Assembly: GCA_008711295.1 (NCBI GenBank)
Contig: VUYV01000613.1
Span: 62,001-126,000 of the forward strand
DNA from: Anarhynchus alexandrinus
Taxonomy: Eukaryota; Chordata; Aves; Charadriiformes; Charadriidae
Length of the DNA: 64,000 nucleotides
Reading direction: 5' to 3'
The number at the start of each line of letters is the position of its first letter. The stretch's first letter is position 1. Of the stretch, positions 1 through 12,272 are shown piece by piece. The notes beneath the pieces are model-generated. The model worked only from the letters and a program-made list of their open reading frames with translations, ran no database searches and was not told where the DNA came from. Position numbers and translations under genes: made by a program.

Positions 1-1938
1 TTGTGCTTCCTTCTATTACCTGCTCCAGCAGGTGAGCCCGAACGTCTGTCCTTCTCCTCCTGTTGATGGCTGCCCAGCCACGGCTGTTGGGCTGTGGACT
101 CCACCAGAAGACCTAGCCACCAGGCTCTGCACTGCTCACCTCTGCAGCCTCTAAGTGTTTTTGCAGATCTGTCCCTTATTACACCAGCAGCCAAGAGAGC
201 AACCAGAGGGAAATTAGCAGAGAGCATTCCAGTCTTTACAGCTGAGCCTCCAGAGGGGCTATAAAACCTCAGATGCTGTTGGGGAGTCAAGAGAAAACAG
301 AGAGCTTGTGGTGCCTGCTGTTAATAAGAGGAATTTGAGAATGGGGACTGTCCAAGCACACTGAGACTAAAGGAGACAGAAGAATGAGAGGACAGAGAAG
401 AATGAAATAATTTAGGAACCAGTCAAGAAAAGCCACAACTGTAGAAATGGCAGAAAGAAAGAAGACAAAAATGTAGACAAATTTTCAGGTTTGAAGGAGC
501 TTATTCAAGCCAAGTGACCATATGTCAGTCTCCTGAGGTTTTGCCTATCATGTTGAACTCCAGGCCCACTGATTCTGTAGGATGCAGTCTTCAGCACACG
601 GCTACCACTGTGAGTGAGTCATTTGGTACAGTTCCTGTGGCAAGAATCCCAAATGTGTCAGGCCTGGACTAAAAAGCAAGATGGAGAATGAATACACCTG
701 AAGGCACATTTGGCACTTTAATTCCGAGCAGATACCACTTCTAATTATAGCCAGCCTTATGCCAGCTTACTACCGTTCAAGCGCTTGTGGGTTCGCGCAT
801 TGAGTGCCAGATTTAATCCATTCAAGGTAAAGCGCAAGAGAACCAATTGCATTTTGCATGCCTTCTACCTGAATGATTTGCTTTGTTGTTCCCAATTTGC
901 AGTTTGACTGGAAGATTTGCACCCCTCTGGTTAGTTCTGGTTGGCTTCTCTGCAGCCACGGGGGCATATTTTTCAGTTGAATGAAGCCCAGCTGGCAGGC
1001 TCAATTTGCCCCACCAATGAGTCATATCTTTCTCTCTCTTATTTCACCTACGTGAGAGAATTGCAGGTTCCTCTCCTAATTCCTCGAGTTCAAAATTGTT
1101 CCTGCAAAAAGAAGGCTCATGCCCACCCCAGCACATGGAGCTGTAACCCTGCTTGCTGGGAAGTCAGTGGCAAAACTCAAGAGAAAGCCACAAGTGAATA
1201 TTACTTAAATAGTAAGTTTAGTTAAGAGAAGCCTTTCCCAGTCTGACCTTGTATCAGATTTTGATCTTATATGGTGCCTTTTGCAAGGCCCCGTGCTCAG
1301 CACCCCACAAGCACATGTTGTTTTCCAGTATGATGTAGGGCTTGGAGCAGAGGGAAGGTTTAATACAGTCACGCATCAGTTTTCTTTCCAAGCAGCACTG
1401 TGAAACACAGAACAGAAGGAGGATTGCCTCTTCACCCCATAAATCCACTTAAGCTTGGATTATGAGCCATATTCACCCAATTTTTGCTGGGAGCTTAAGG
1501 CAGCACCATGCTGCTGTTGGTCTGTGGGATGCTGGGAAGCTGAGGCAGTATTTGGGAGGCTCCAAACTTCCACACGTGAAACAGCCGCGTTCTTCAATGT
1601 GCAGGGCTGGAACAGCGTAGGTCTGTGTTCAGCCATGCTCTAGGTCTATGTATGGAAAGAGATGAAGTTTACACAGCGCAGATGGAAAGGGTTTGTTCTA
1701 ATAACTACTCTCATGCTAGTAGCTTTCAGAGCATGTGTTTTTTAGCAGCTCTGCCACATTGAGTTGACAAAGAAATAAAAGGGAACACTTCCCCCCACAC
1801 AAATCTCTATTGATCCAAATATGGATCTTGTTTCAAGCTAGAGAACGACTAGCACTGATGCTGTCAAACAGAGCCTTCTGGAATTATTTCAGAAGTTCAA
1901 TTTTCCATCCTTATGCCTCTTTCCCTTCCTGCTGCTAC
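1..1938. other. Unique non-coding sequence
   Basis: No coding, RNA gene or repeat signature was recognised. Short open frames here carry no known motif and look like chance. Confidence 0.6.
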
Positions 1939-2366
1939 AGAAAGAGAGAGAGAAAGGGAGGGAAGAGAGAAAAAGACAGGAAAAGACAGGAAAAGACAGG
2001 AAAGAGAAGAGGAGAGGAGAGAAGAGAAGAGGAGAGGAGAGGAGAGAAGAGAAGAGAAGAGAAGAGAAGAGAAGGAAAATGAAAAGGAAAAGAAGAAAAG
2101 AAAACAAAAAAGAAAAAGAAGACAAAAAAGAAGAAAAAAAGAAAAAAAAAGAGAAGGAAAATGAAAAGGAAAAGAAGAAGAAGTCAAAGAAGAAGAATAA
2201 GCAGAAGAAGAAGAAGAAGAAAAGAAAAAGAAGAAAAGACAAGGAAAAGATGAAAAGAAGACAAAAAAGAAAAAGAAGACAAAAAAGAAGAGAAAAAGAA
2301 AAAGAAAAAGAAAAAGAAAAAGAAAAAGAAAAAGAAAAAGAAAAAAAAGAAAAAGAAAAAAGAGGA
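1939..2366 (+). repeat. Polypurine tract, (GGAGA/GAAAAA)n
   Basis: About 430 bp almost wholly A and G on the plus strand, moving from GAGAGAAAGGG through GGAGAGAAGA units and AAGAAGAAG to a regular GAAAAA hexamer array near 2290-2350. Long open frames on both strands here are only low-complexity Lys/Glu/Arg or Phe/Ser runs, not genes. Mirror-symmetric polypurine of this length can form triplex (H-DNA). Confidence 0.95.
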
Positions 2367-2728
2367 GAGCCAGCACGGCCACTGGCAGGCTGCGTGAAAC
2401 CTCTGCACACGTCACTTGCTCCCAGCACTGTCCCTCCCGTACCCATCCCTGATGAGCTGGCTCAGTTGTGCAAGGTAGCTCCTAATTACCTCTCTCCTGG
2501 TTTCTCTCTTTTCCCCCTGAGGACGGCCTTTCCAAGAACTAACACACATGCACACACCTGGCATAGTGAGATAGGGAGCCTCACCATGGATACCGGCCCC
2601 CCGTTCCCAGTCTGACCCGTGCTCCTGGGATTCAAGCAACTATCTCCAGGATGCTGCGAACTCCAGATGTGCCTTACCTAGTGCCTGGAGACACCGTGTG
2701 TGAAGGCTGCTTGCAACCATTATTCTGC

Positions 2729-2788
2729 ACTCACACACACCCCACACACAAACACACACACACACACGCGTGCGCGCGCACACACACA
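2729..2788. repeat. CA/CG alternating repeat
   Basis: Starts as CACACACACC, becomes (CA)n, then ACGCGTGCGCGCGCAC and (CA)n again. The unbroken purine-pyrimidine alternation is the classic Z-DNA-forming pattern. A second short (CA) patch is at 2955-2965. Confidence 0.9.
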
Positions 2789-3660
2789 TTCTGGCTATGC
2801 ATATCAAGCTTTGAGAAATGAAATAAAGCAAAATGGTAATCTTAATCTTCCCTCTAATATGCCACCCCATGCCAGATAAGAGCAGCTGTGCTCGCACAAT
2901 GTGTCCAACTGGACATGATAAATAGCCTGGGAGAAAAGAAAAATACATACATGCGCACACACACAAATACATACGTACATAATTTAAAACATGTTTGTTT
3001 TCAGAAATGGTGGCCTCCAGTTCACAGCTTCCTTGATTAATAAAAAGGTTGATTAGAAATAAATATGGCCTGCCGGGGTTGGGATTGTTCATAAAATCCT
3101 AGAGTAAATATCTGCGAGGGTAGCCCAAAGGGTTAACCTTACCAATGCACAAATACTGGCTCTCCTCCTGTTACAGTTTAAATGCTGATTGGAAGGAAGA
3201 GATCATTCTAGGTCAGTATGTCCTTTACATTGTGAAGAGCTTGACAGAGGCTAATAAACTCCCCTGCCTACGGAACCGATAATTTATTACATATTCCCAG
3301 GCATCCCATGCAATTTTTTATTTATACATGTATTGTTTGTTGGTTTGTTTTTAAAGAGGGGAAGCAGGGGCAATCTGGGTCAAGAAATACGCTTAAACCC
3401 CAGGACACAGAGAGCTCCGCTCTCCTACTCTTCGCCTAAGGTGGAGAATAACAGCTCGGTTGCTGCTCCCCACGCTGCTGCAGGGATTTTGGGTGGCAGC
3501 CTGGCCATGGCGAAGAGCAGGACTGGGGGCCAGCATGGCCCCCTTCTTGCACAGGGATCCGACGGGGGCACACACAAACACCCCTGTGCGGCCCTCCCAC
3601 CCTGAGAAGCAAACCCGGCTGATTTAAGAGGGACCTCTTGAATGGAGATAATCGCAAAAC
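2789..3660. other. Unique non-coding sequence
   Basis: Mixed-composition sequence without a recognised gene or interspersed repeat. Confidence 0.55.
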
Positions 3661-4400
3661 CAACAGATTTCAAGTTTATTTCCTGAGCAGCCGGGTGGAG
3701 GACCTCTCCTCCGCAGCCTGCTGCCGAGGGAGCCGTGCCCCCCGAGAGCAGCCTGCCTCGCTCCTGCCTCGCACTCGCTGCATTTCACATCGATGAGGTA
3801 ATTCGACTGCAGATGAGGTAACCCTGCGAGTTGCCCACGAGCTGGAAGAGGTTACCATATGATCGCTCATGTAAACACGCAGCCCGGTCCCCCCCTCCCC
3901 GGACGGCGGCTGACAGCTGCGCTCTGCCGACGCGCCGCGACGCCGGACTGGTGGGCGGCAGCGGCCCCGGGGAGCCCCCGGCCTGCGGGGGCTTCGCGCC
4001 TCTCCGAAAGCAGCCGGGCACCCGCCACGCTTGTGCCACACACCGTGCACAAATGATGCTCGACTTTCAACCTGTCCGATGGGGGACCCTGTTTTTCCGG
4101 CACCCCTGCAGCCAGGCCCACCATTGGGATGGCTCTTCCTCTCCCCGCACCACCGAGGTTTCTAAATGCGTGTGCCTTCTCACACCCGGGCGAGGTGGTT
4201 CATCTCTTCCGCAAGCGCCGGGGAACGACTTCCTCCTGCGGTTGCAGGCGTTAGACCTGGGGGAAATCCCTCTTTTCCCCTGCCCAGGGGGTGCAGGGGA
4301 GAGGAGGGGTGCGGGGGCCGCAGGGCAGCAGCGCGGGGAGCCGCCCGGGCAATCCCCACCGGTTCGGTTTGCGAGCGCTGACGTTTTGTGTGTGTGCACT
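3661..4400. promoter_or_regulatory. GC- and CpG-rich island
   Basis: Base composition shifts to GC-rich with frequent CpG, densest at about 3890-4030 (GACGCGCCGCGACGCCGG and GGGCGGCAGCGGCCCCGGGG). Just before it, a DNA stretch at 3785-3885 has repeated GATGAGGTAA and GAGGTTACC motifs. No coding exon was recognised. It could be an orphan CpG island with promoter or enhancer activity; that is inference from composition only. Confidence 0.45.
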
Positions 4401-5730
4401 TTGCACAGGTGCTGTTCCTAGAAAGTCCCCTAATTTGCAAGCAGCGAGAAAAGTGACTTTTGTGGTTAGGTAGTGCTGATGACTGCGCCCCTCTCCTGTC
4501 TATAAGCGTATGCATCAGAGGATCTGCAAGCCTCTACTCGCCCAGCAGGCAAAAATCTCAAACCAAAGCCCCAAAAACCAAACACCTTGTCTACAGGGCC
4601 TCGCATCATTGGCGTTTACAGTACAGCATAGTCCAGGAGCCTTACTAGCTCTGCTGTGCTAAATTATCCCAGTGCTGATCCCTACCCAAGTGCTGGGCAA
4701 AGTAGACCAGTGTGATGAACATGTGAGAAGGAGGAGGAACTGACCACAAAAAGAAAGAGCAGGACACAGGCTTGTCAACTCCCTGAGCCCGCTCAGTGCC
4801 AGAATTTCTCAAAGCCTCCTTGTGACGAACAGGGTGGCCAGGATCAAATTATACCACAGCTCCCAATAACTACCCATGCCTCCATGGACCCTACTTAACC
4901 TCACAAAGCGTGTTTGAGAAGTTCATTTTAACAAACTTCATCTCAGCAGCGGCGGCCACTGATCTGGAAACGTGTCCTGAGCAGACCTCAACCCAAACTA
5001 CATGTGACAAGTGACCCAGGAGGACCCTGAGGGCTAACGTGCCATTAGATGCAGGGAGAGCAGCTAGGCTGAATGTCTTCTGCTCCGTTCCCAGGTTACA
5101 AAGCTCAGGTCCCCTGGCCTGGCCGGTCTGGAGGAGGTCCTAACCAAGCAGCAGTGGTAAGTAAGGCATGCCTGTGTCAAGCACCCGAAGGAAGCTGTTC
5201 CCCTCAGCACTGGGGGCACGAGGATCAAAGAGCTCCCGGCAAGAGGGAAAGGCTTTCCATCACCCTCTGGTGAGTTTATTTGGCCAAAGATGGGAACTAC
5301 TATGAGCAAGTCCTGGAGGAAGTCATGTGTCTCCTTCCCCCACCTCCCAGAGCAGCTGCTTGTACAAGGAACAGGTCAAAACGAATGACTGTTATAATTG
5401 GAGTATATGAAGGGACACAAATCCATTACTGCTGGAGTTGAGCTCACTTCACTACGCAAGGGCTGAGGCCAGGACTATTCCCCCTACCACGAGCTCTCAG
5501 GACTGCCAGAGGGACAGACAGACCTCCGAAAGTCTGCCCAGAGGGGATTCACAGAAGCAAGGGGAGAAGTGGGGCCACATCATGTTCCCCCCCCTCCCGA
5601 CCAGCTTGGAGAGCCGTCAGGCTCCACACCAGAAACCCCACGGCGGGGCCCCAGGGAGCCGTGCAGTGGGACGTGTGTTGGACTCCAGACATCGCAGCTA
5701 GATTTTGAAAAGATGTGGCTAATTTTATAA
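4401..5730. other. Unique non-coding sequence
   Basis: Nothing recognisable as gene or repeat. Confidence 0.55.
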
Positions 5731-5762
5731 GCTCTAGTGGTTGCTGTCATGTGTAATGAGGT
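5731..5762 (+). repeat. 32-bp direct repeat, left copy
   Basis: Identical over 32 bp to 6180-6211. The two copies flank a CR1-like segment and an assembly gap. Confidence 0.95.
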
Positions 5763-5773
5763 ACAGTTAATCA

Positions 5774-5905
5774 TTGGGACCTGATGAGATACATCCGCGG
5801 GTCCTGAGGGAACTGGCAGATGAAGTCGCTAAGCCACTAGCCATCATATTTGAGAAGTCGTGGCAGTCTGGCGAGGTTCCTGATGACTGGAAAAGGGGAA
5901 ACATA
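5774..5905 (+). mobile_element. CR1 LINE fragment, reverse transcriptase coding part
   Basis: The plus strand encodes [20 protein letters not shown] followed by [20 protein letters not shown]. This is the start of the reverse transcriptase domain of ORF2 in CR1-family LINEs, whose usual wording is [15 protein letters not shown]. The open frame is intact up to the gap. The element is cut at its left end, and the right part is hidden by the Ns. Confidence 0.9.
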
Positions 5906-6171
5906 NNNNNNNNNNNNNNNNNNNNNNNNNNNNNNNNNNNNNNNNNNNNNNNNNNNNNNNNNNNNNNNNNNNNNNNNNNNNNNNNNNNNNNNNNNNNNNN
6001 NNNNNNNNNNNNNNNNNNNNNNNNNNNNNNNNNNNNNNNNNNNNNNNNNNNNNNNNNNNNNNNNNNNNNNNNNNNNNNNNNNNNNNNNNNNNNNNNNNNN
6101 NNNNNNNNNNNNNNNNNNNNNNNNNNNNNNNNNNNNNNNNNNNNNNNNNNNNNNNNNNNNNNNNNNNNNNN
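5906..6171. other. Assembly gap, 266 Ns
   Basis: Run of undetermined bases inside the CR1 fragment. The true size may differ from the N count, since repeats often break draft assemblies. Confidence 1.
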
Positions 6172-6179
6172 CTTCAAGG

Positions 6180-6211
6180 GCTCTAGTGGTTGCTGTCATG
6201 TGTAATGAGGT
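6180..6211 (+). repeat. 32-bp direct repeat, right copy
   Basis: Second identical copy of 5731-5762. Sequence diverges at once on the outer side of each copy. Confidence 0.95.
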
Positions 6212-7090
6212 TGATTCTATGATATCCCCCCTGCCTCATGCTGTAGCTGGATCATCTGTGCAGCCTCTCGTGCAGGGAAAAGCAAGGTGCAGCAGGTTTT
6301 ACACTTCCCTCTCTCAGACTGGCTGCTGGTCACCATTTGGTGGGACACCAAGCCTGGCAGAGCACCGACCTCCCTCCACCTCAAAGGGGTCTGCGAACAG
6401 CAGTGGCAGAGGCCTGGGGTATGCCTGCCACGGCAGACCCCAAACTGTTCAGCCATATTCTGGGTAGAGGGCAACATGGCCACATCGATGCAGTCCAGGT
6501 GTCCTGAACCCTCCCAGAGCAGTGCGTGAGCAGCTTGGGTGAGATTCATCCCTCCAGCCCCGGCCTGCGGTGTAAACATCGCCATCCAAGCTCATCACAC
6601 CCCTTCACGGTTCAGGGGGACAAGCAAGCCTCCTGTGGGCACAACCACCTCTGTTTGAGATAGTTATGGCCCAGGATGTATCACCCTCCAGAGGTGCCAT
6701 TTCCTCTCTGGTGGCCATAAAGGGTCTCTGAGGTCGTTAGCTTGGACATCTCCTCTGAAGAAGTGTGTGTTTGGTCAGGCCAGTCCCACCTTTTGAACCC
6801 GCTCAGCAGCCAGGCTGGCAGCCACAGCACCTCCCAGGTGACGAGGGTCCTCGGCCCCAGGGCGCAGACCCCAAACCTCTGCTGCCCTGCCTCGGGACGC
6901 AGCTTCCCCAGGTGCCATAACACAGGCAGGGCATTAATTACGGCAGGAGCTGATGGAGAACCAGCAGGAAAAGAGTTAAGAGAGCCAGGGCTTGTTGCTA
7001 TTCAGGAACCCGGGCTACCTCACCTCCCAGGATAACCATCAGCCAGCCCTTTCTCAAGCGCTTTTTTGGCAGGCTGTGTTGTCAGAAAAC
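6212..7090. other. Unique non-coding sequence
   Basis: Moderately GC-rich, with no recognised gene or repeat. Confidence 0.55.
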
Positions 7091-7420
7091 CACCTGTTAC
7101 TTGGGAGAGATTCAAATGCATAATGAATTTAAAAAGCATATTGTGTGTTACTATCTAACCCCCAGACAGATGTGTTATTTAAGTGTGGTTATGATCTGTG
7201 CTGTTAATTTTAAACAACATATGATCAAAGATCATGTCTGGCTTTGTGCTGTGCTTCCTTTCAGGTTCTGGCTTGTGTGTCCATGCCAGACAGTTGTGGT
7301 TTCTGTCATATGGCAGGAAAAGCTTATTTTACGTGCTGCCTAAATTTATATTTTATAGCACATTAAAACAGCCCATCAGAATTAAGTTATCGCATTGTTT
7401 ATAATGGTAAGTGAATCGCA
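7091..7420. promoter_or_regulatory. Candidate conserved non-coding element
   Basis: A/T-rich unique block that stands out from its GC-richer flanks. It contains ATGATCAAAGATCAT (7221-7235), an inverted repeat that includes a TCF/LEF-type ATCAAAG, next to an E-box-like CATATG, and several homeodomain-type TTAAT/ATTAA cores. Enhancer function is inferred from composition and motifs only; no alignment was possible. Confidence 0.25.
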
Positions 7421-9249
7421 GCTGCGGAAAAGAGGGCACCACACGAAGGGATTTTTAGGCACACCTACTCCCTACGCTAAGGACTTTCAGCCATTTTAAA
7501 GACAGCAGCAGGCTGAAGTGCAGACTGAAATATATAAACCACATCACCGCTCCTGTGGGAAGGCTGGAAAACTGTTGGAAATGGCAGTCCTGCCAACCAA
7601 TCAGTCCAAAAGCACCAGCCGGGTCCTCGGCAGACAGGGAGACACGCTTAACAGATCATGAGATTTTTTTGAAATAATACAGTTGGGGTTCTTTTTATTT
7701 GCTCCCTGGCCTGAGCCTTCAAGCTTTGCTGCCCAGCTAGAATAGCTAGACATCTGCCCTGAACAAATAGGTAAGTAAATAAACAGACCACAAAAAAAAA
7801 AAAAAAGGAAGAGCAGCCCCTTGTGATTGCTCAGCTCTAAGAGGTGAGGCTTTAACTCAGAGGCAACGCGTATTTGAAGACGTTAGGTAAAGTTGCAGGA
7901 GCTCTGGCACACTCAAAATGCTAGAGGGGCAAATCTTCGCTTGGTGTATGCCTTACTATGCTGCTTTCCAAAAAAACCCACACAATTTAAGGCAGATGTA
8001 AAGCACGGCCAAAAAGTCACTCTTGCTGCTTCAGTGTGCAGAATACGTTTTTCGCCCCTATAGCATTCAAGGATACAGAGAGAATCTCAGTTCAGACTTT
8101 CTGGCTAAATCTATGTCTACATTGAAGTGGGATTCATCGTAAGAGAGCTGAAATGGCAAGAGCTGGTTTAACCTTTGCAGACGCGGAGCTCAGACTCAGC
8201 CCTCCTCTGTACGGAGGTAAATGCAACGCCGCTGCCGTGGCAAGTGCAGAGAGCGGCCGCTGCCGATTGCCCACCTGCGAGACGTGTTGGGGCTTCAGCC
8301 CTCCTTTGGCTACCAGCCTTCTGCCAGGCTGCAGGCAGCTGCCAGGCTGTGACCACCCTCCTGGGGAGGTAATAAGCCTCTGACTAAACAAACGAGTTAC
8401 TCAGCCCCTTTACAGGAATCAGTCATCTCTTCCGCCCAGGTGTGCGGGGAGGGCTGCTCTGACTCAGGGCCAAGGGCGGTCTGCCCCTGCTCTACCCAGC
8501 CCAGTGATTTCGACCCAGGTCCCCTTCCCAGCCTTTTCAGCCGCCGAGAAACCGTTCTCTGCTTGTTGCAGGGTTTCAGCTTTGCCCACTCTGGGTCCGG
8601 AGAAGGTTTCCTGCTCCCCTGACACTGACATGCTCCTAACCCCGCACGGAGCGGATCCATGAGCCAGGTTGGCCACTGGCTGCCACTGTCCCCACGAGAG
8701 GCAGGCCAGCCCCGGATCGCAGCCGTAAACAGGAATAAATAAAGGGAAAAGACACAAACTCTCCCCCTGCGAGGCTGTATTGAGACATGCCGCGGTGGCT
8801 CTAGCCCAGCCAGCCTCCAGCTGCGGTTCTACTACTCTCCAGCCATTTGGCAGAGGTACCAACTCTCCTCCCTGCTGGGGAAAAAACATTGCCCTAAAAC
8901 CTCTCTGTGAAGGGGACCCGGATGGGAGATATCTGTGATGTATCTGTGAAGGCCGTCCCCACCTCTGGGAGCCAGGCTGAAACGCTGTGTGAAGGCTCAG
9001 AGGTAAAGCAGCGAGCACAGGTTAAAGGGATCGCCCTGTGCTGCTTTAACGTAAAATATATCCTGCTCCGAGGCTGCTACTGTTAGAATACCCCAAAACA
9101 CCCTCACCCGCATGTGCAGTACTGAACAGGAGAGCATAAAGGGTAAGAGGGGATTTTCTGAGAGAAGAGGCTAGAGCTGAGGAGAGGATTTTAAAGAGCG
9201 CAAACTCGTTTCATATGGCTGAGTGCCGGCAACACTAAGAGAAATTCAA
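7421..9249. other. Unique non-coding sequence
   Basis: Contains a poly(A) run near 7791-7806 but no recognised gene. A GC-rich part at 8160-8380 shows no coding signature. Confidence 0.55.
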
Positions 9250-9322
9250 TGGATTATGTTGCACCAGAGGTCAGAATATAATTGTCCCTTCTGGCCTTTA
9301 AAACCTGCGAATCTATAAAGGA
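9250..9322 (+). mobile_element. Ancient CR1-type LINE 3' end
   Basis: The segment CAGAGGTCAGAATATAATTG then TCCCTTCTGGCCTTTAAAAC and CGAATCTATAAAGG matches the 3' end of old CR1 elements (GGTCCCTTCTGGCCTTAAAA, ATCTATGAA). It is a short, diverged tail. Confidence 0.65.
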
Positions 9323-12222
9323 ACCTTGAAATGACCAGATTCCTCAGGAATTTGATTCCTGGGGTTTATTTATTTATTTTCTTACCAGCTGCCAGACACA
9401 GCGTGCTCCTAGACAAATAAGGAGGTGGTAGCTATGGTGGTGAGTATATCAGTAGTGCTAATCTCTCGCGGGGCTTCCTGGTAGAATTTCTATCTATCTC
9501 CCTCAGAGGAGACAAGGTTAAGGGACATAAGACAGTTTCATCTTAAAAAAGTAAGAAATGCAGAGCTATTTTAGAGGTGACTAGATGCTAGGGAGAACAA
9601 GGGAGAACTAAGCAACTTAGTGCACGGGTATTCTCCTAGTAGATCTTTCTAAACAGCACTTTCCCAACCCCCATATTAAATAGCTCTCTGTTGTCCTTGC
9701 AAAGGGCCAAAGAGCTAAAGATAGCTCCACTAATTGCTACTTCCCTTTGTCCCTTAGCTCTAGAGATTCCCATCTTCTATATTATTACTTCATCACTTTA
9801 ATTGTGCAAGAAGCTTTTATGCATCACAGTATTAATTAGAATAAAATAATAATAATAATGCAAAATATAAAAAGAAACAGTTATTAGTATCTAGGTAGCA
9901 CCAGTTTTAGAGCAGGTACTTTGCAAAAGAGTATTAGCCAACATTTCTGCCTGCGTGTGCTCATGGGTGGCCTCATTCTGCAAACTGGGGGACCCGTCCT
10001 GTGACGTGCATTCACACCAAAGGGCCGTACCCAGCAAGTACGTTGCTGTCTCCTGAGATGTGCACTAAAGAAAGTAGACAAAAGTAAGTAATAGGGGGCT
10101 GTTCCAGCTTTGAAACAGCCTAGAAAGATAAAGCCTAGAAAGGTAAATGTGACTTACGGCCACTGTCGCCTTCTCCACGGCCCTGGAGGTACAGGACACA
10201 ATCTGCTCCATAACTGATATCCACATGAGGAAGCAACTTGGAAACATCTGACCATCCGATACTAGGCACAGACATTCAAGCGGACCAAATTACCAGTGTC
10301 ATTCATTTGCACCTTTCAACTTAATGATACCTTACAGGGAAGGAAAATTCAAATTAAAAATTGAAGCTATTAATATATCTTTGAAAATGGTGAGGGAACA
10401 AGATTAAGACCAATAGGAGGCCACTAATCTTGGCATACTTCTGACTTGTACCCTTTAAATCATTGTAATACCTTGTTCAAATTCAAACATAAATAGGATT
10501 TTTTATGAGGGCGTTAGTGCTCCTGCTGCATCAAAAGCCATATTACTTTTTACGATTCCTAGAGCTGAGAATACTCATTCCCAAAATAGAAGGCCACCTC
10601 GCCAGATGATTGTAATGCAGATGACAAAATAAAGTTACATTGAAAAATACATCCATAGAAAGTGAGATACAAAGGCAGAAAAAGACCTTCTCTCCTACAC
10701 CTTTCAATAGGGTTCAAGGTAAGTAGAATGTGTTTTGCAGCTTTCTAGGGGAGATAGTATATTCCAGAGTAACCACAAGCTCCCCCTTCGGCTGCTTCTC
10801 CCTTCCTGGTGACTAGTTGCAACTCACATATATGTGACAAGCAATAGCCAATGACAAGCAGCAGGAGGGGACTGGTCCCAACAAACTCATTGCATCTTTA
10901 AATTTCTTTTTCCCCCTCTCCAGTCTGCCTGTCTGTCTGTCTGTCTCTGTGAACGCCTGTTTCCCTGGAAGGGAGTGGGGGGACCCAAACACCCTGAAGC
11001 AATCCCGAATTTCCTTGGTAAGGGAAAAAGAAATCTGTTCTCCAGAGATCAAACCTTCAGTGAATCATTTTCCGCCGCTCTGACATGTCAAATACTCCAG
11101 TGATTCACCAGTCATGGAGCTCTGATTCACCTGCAGTAAACAGGGCTGATGATTGCTTCCCAGAAGCACCGGGGTTTGCATCGCTCTCCGAATGCTCCGC
11201 TTCCACCTGGCAGCCCCACGCCTCTCCCCTCCCCACCACACACCACTACCACTGCCCCCCTGCCACAGTGGCTACAGGTTTTAGACCAAGGGGCCGAGAG
11301 GCGAGAGGAGAAGTTAGGAGGGCTCGTGAATCTTCCCTCGTTCCTTTTTAAGCACGAAAAAGGGAAGGGCAGAAAAGAAGGGACAGGAGGGGTTTGGTAT
11401 TTATTTGTGGCTCTCGTTGGGTTCATCTCCCTGCCAGCGCAGGACGCGGCTGCTCCAAGAGGGAGCACCAGAAATAGAACTGACATTACATCTAATGAGC
11501 TTTTTGGTGGCATATTCATTAAGTTTGTAGAAAGGGTAAAGAAACGCAGGAAGCTTAGCCTTGGAAAGCCTCCAACTGGACCCCTTTGACTCATTAAAGG
11601 AGGGAGTAAAATGAACCATGCCCGGGGGCAGTCATAAAAGGATAAGCAGGAAAGCAGGAAAGGGTCAATTCATTAAGGACGGGGGGACCCTGGCGGTCCC
11701 GGCCGGGCAGTACGGGGATGGGGCTGTGGGATGGCCGAGGCGTGCTGGAGCCCAGCGGCAGGGATGTCCGCTTGCCCTTGGTGTCATGGTGGAGCCACCA
11801 GTGCTTTGTTCTGGCCAAGCCCCAAATGGCAGCAGGCACCTCCAAAAACCCTCGCTTTATCCGGGGAGGTGCTGCCTGCCCCCCACCAATCGCCATTAGT
11901 TCCCCATCCACCACCACCAGCCTTCCTGNGAGGCAAACTCAATTGAGCAGCTTCGCGGGGGGCCCCAGATTTGCTGAAACCAGTCACGCCAGCTGCAGCC
12001 CAGCCATGATGAGAAAGGAGGGGAGACAGTGCGGCAACGGCTTCCACGACCCCGAGGGAGGAGGAGGAGGAGGAGGCCCAGGCTGCTAAACTGACACCAG
12101 GCAAAAGTTGGCCACGTTTTCCCCCAGCCACGGAGGAATAGCGCCGGCAAGTCAGATGTGACCGTGCTACAGGAGCCAGGAGAAAATAAAAACAAGTGAC
12201 AGCTGACTCTTGAGGACTTTTG
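9323..12222. other. Unique non-coding sequence
   Basis: A/T-rich to about 11,000, then mixed. Holds a short (TCTG)n at 10926-10947 and a single N at 11929. No gene recognised; the long open frames at 11.1-12.5 kb are GC-rich and lack known motifs. Confidence 0.5.
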
Positions 12223-12272
12223 CGGGCGGGGGGGGAAAGGGGGGAGAGAGGGTGAGGAGGGAGGGAGAGAAC
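12223..12272 (+). other. G-quadruplex-prone run
   Basis: Several G-tracts of three or more within 50 bp (GGGCGGGGGGGG, GGGGGG, GAGGG, GGAGGGAGGG), meeting the usual four-tract rule on the plus strand. Confidence 0.7.

Noticed and set aside
1810..2615. Long open frames on both strands over the polypurine tract
   Set aside because: They encode only Lys/Glu/Arg or Phe/Ser/Leu runs forced by the simple repeat.
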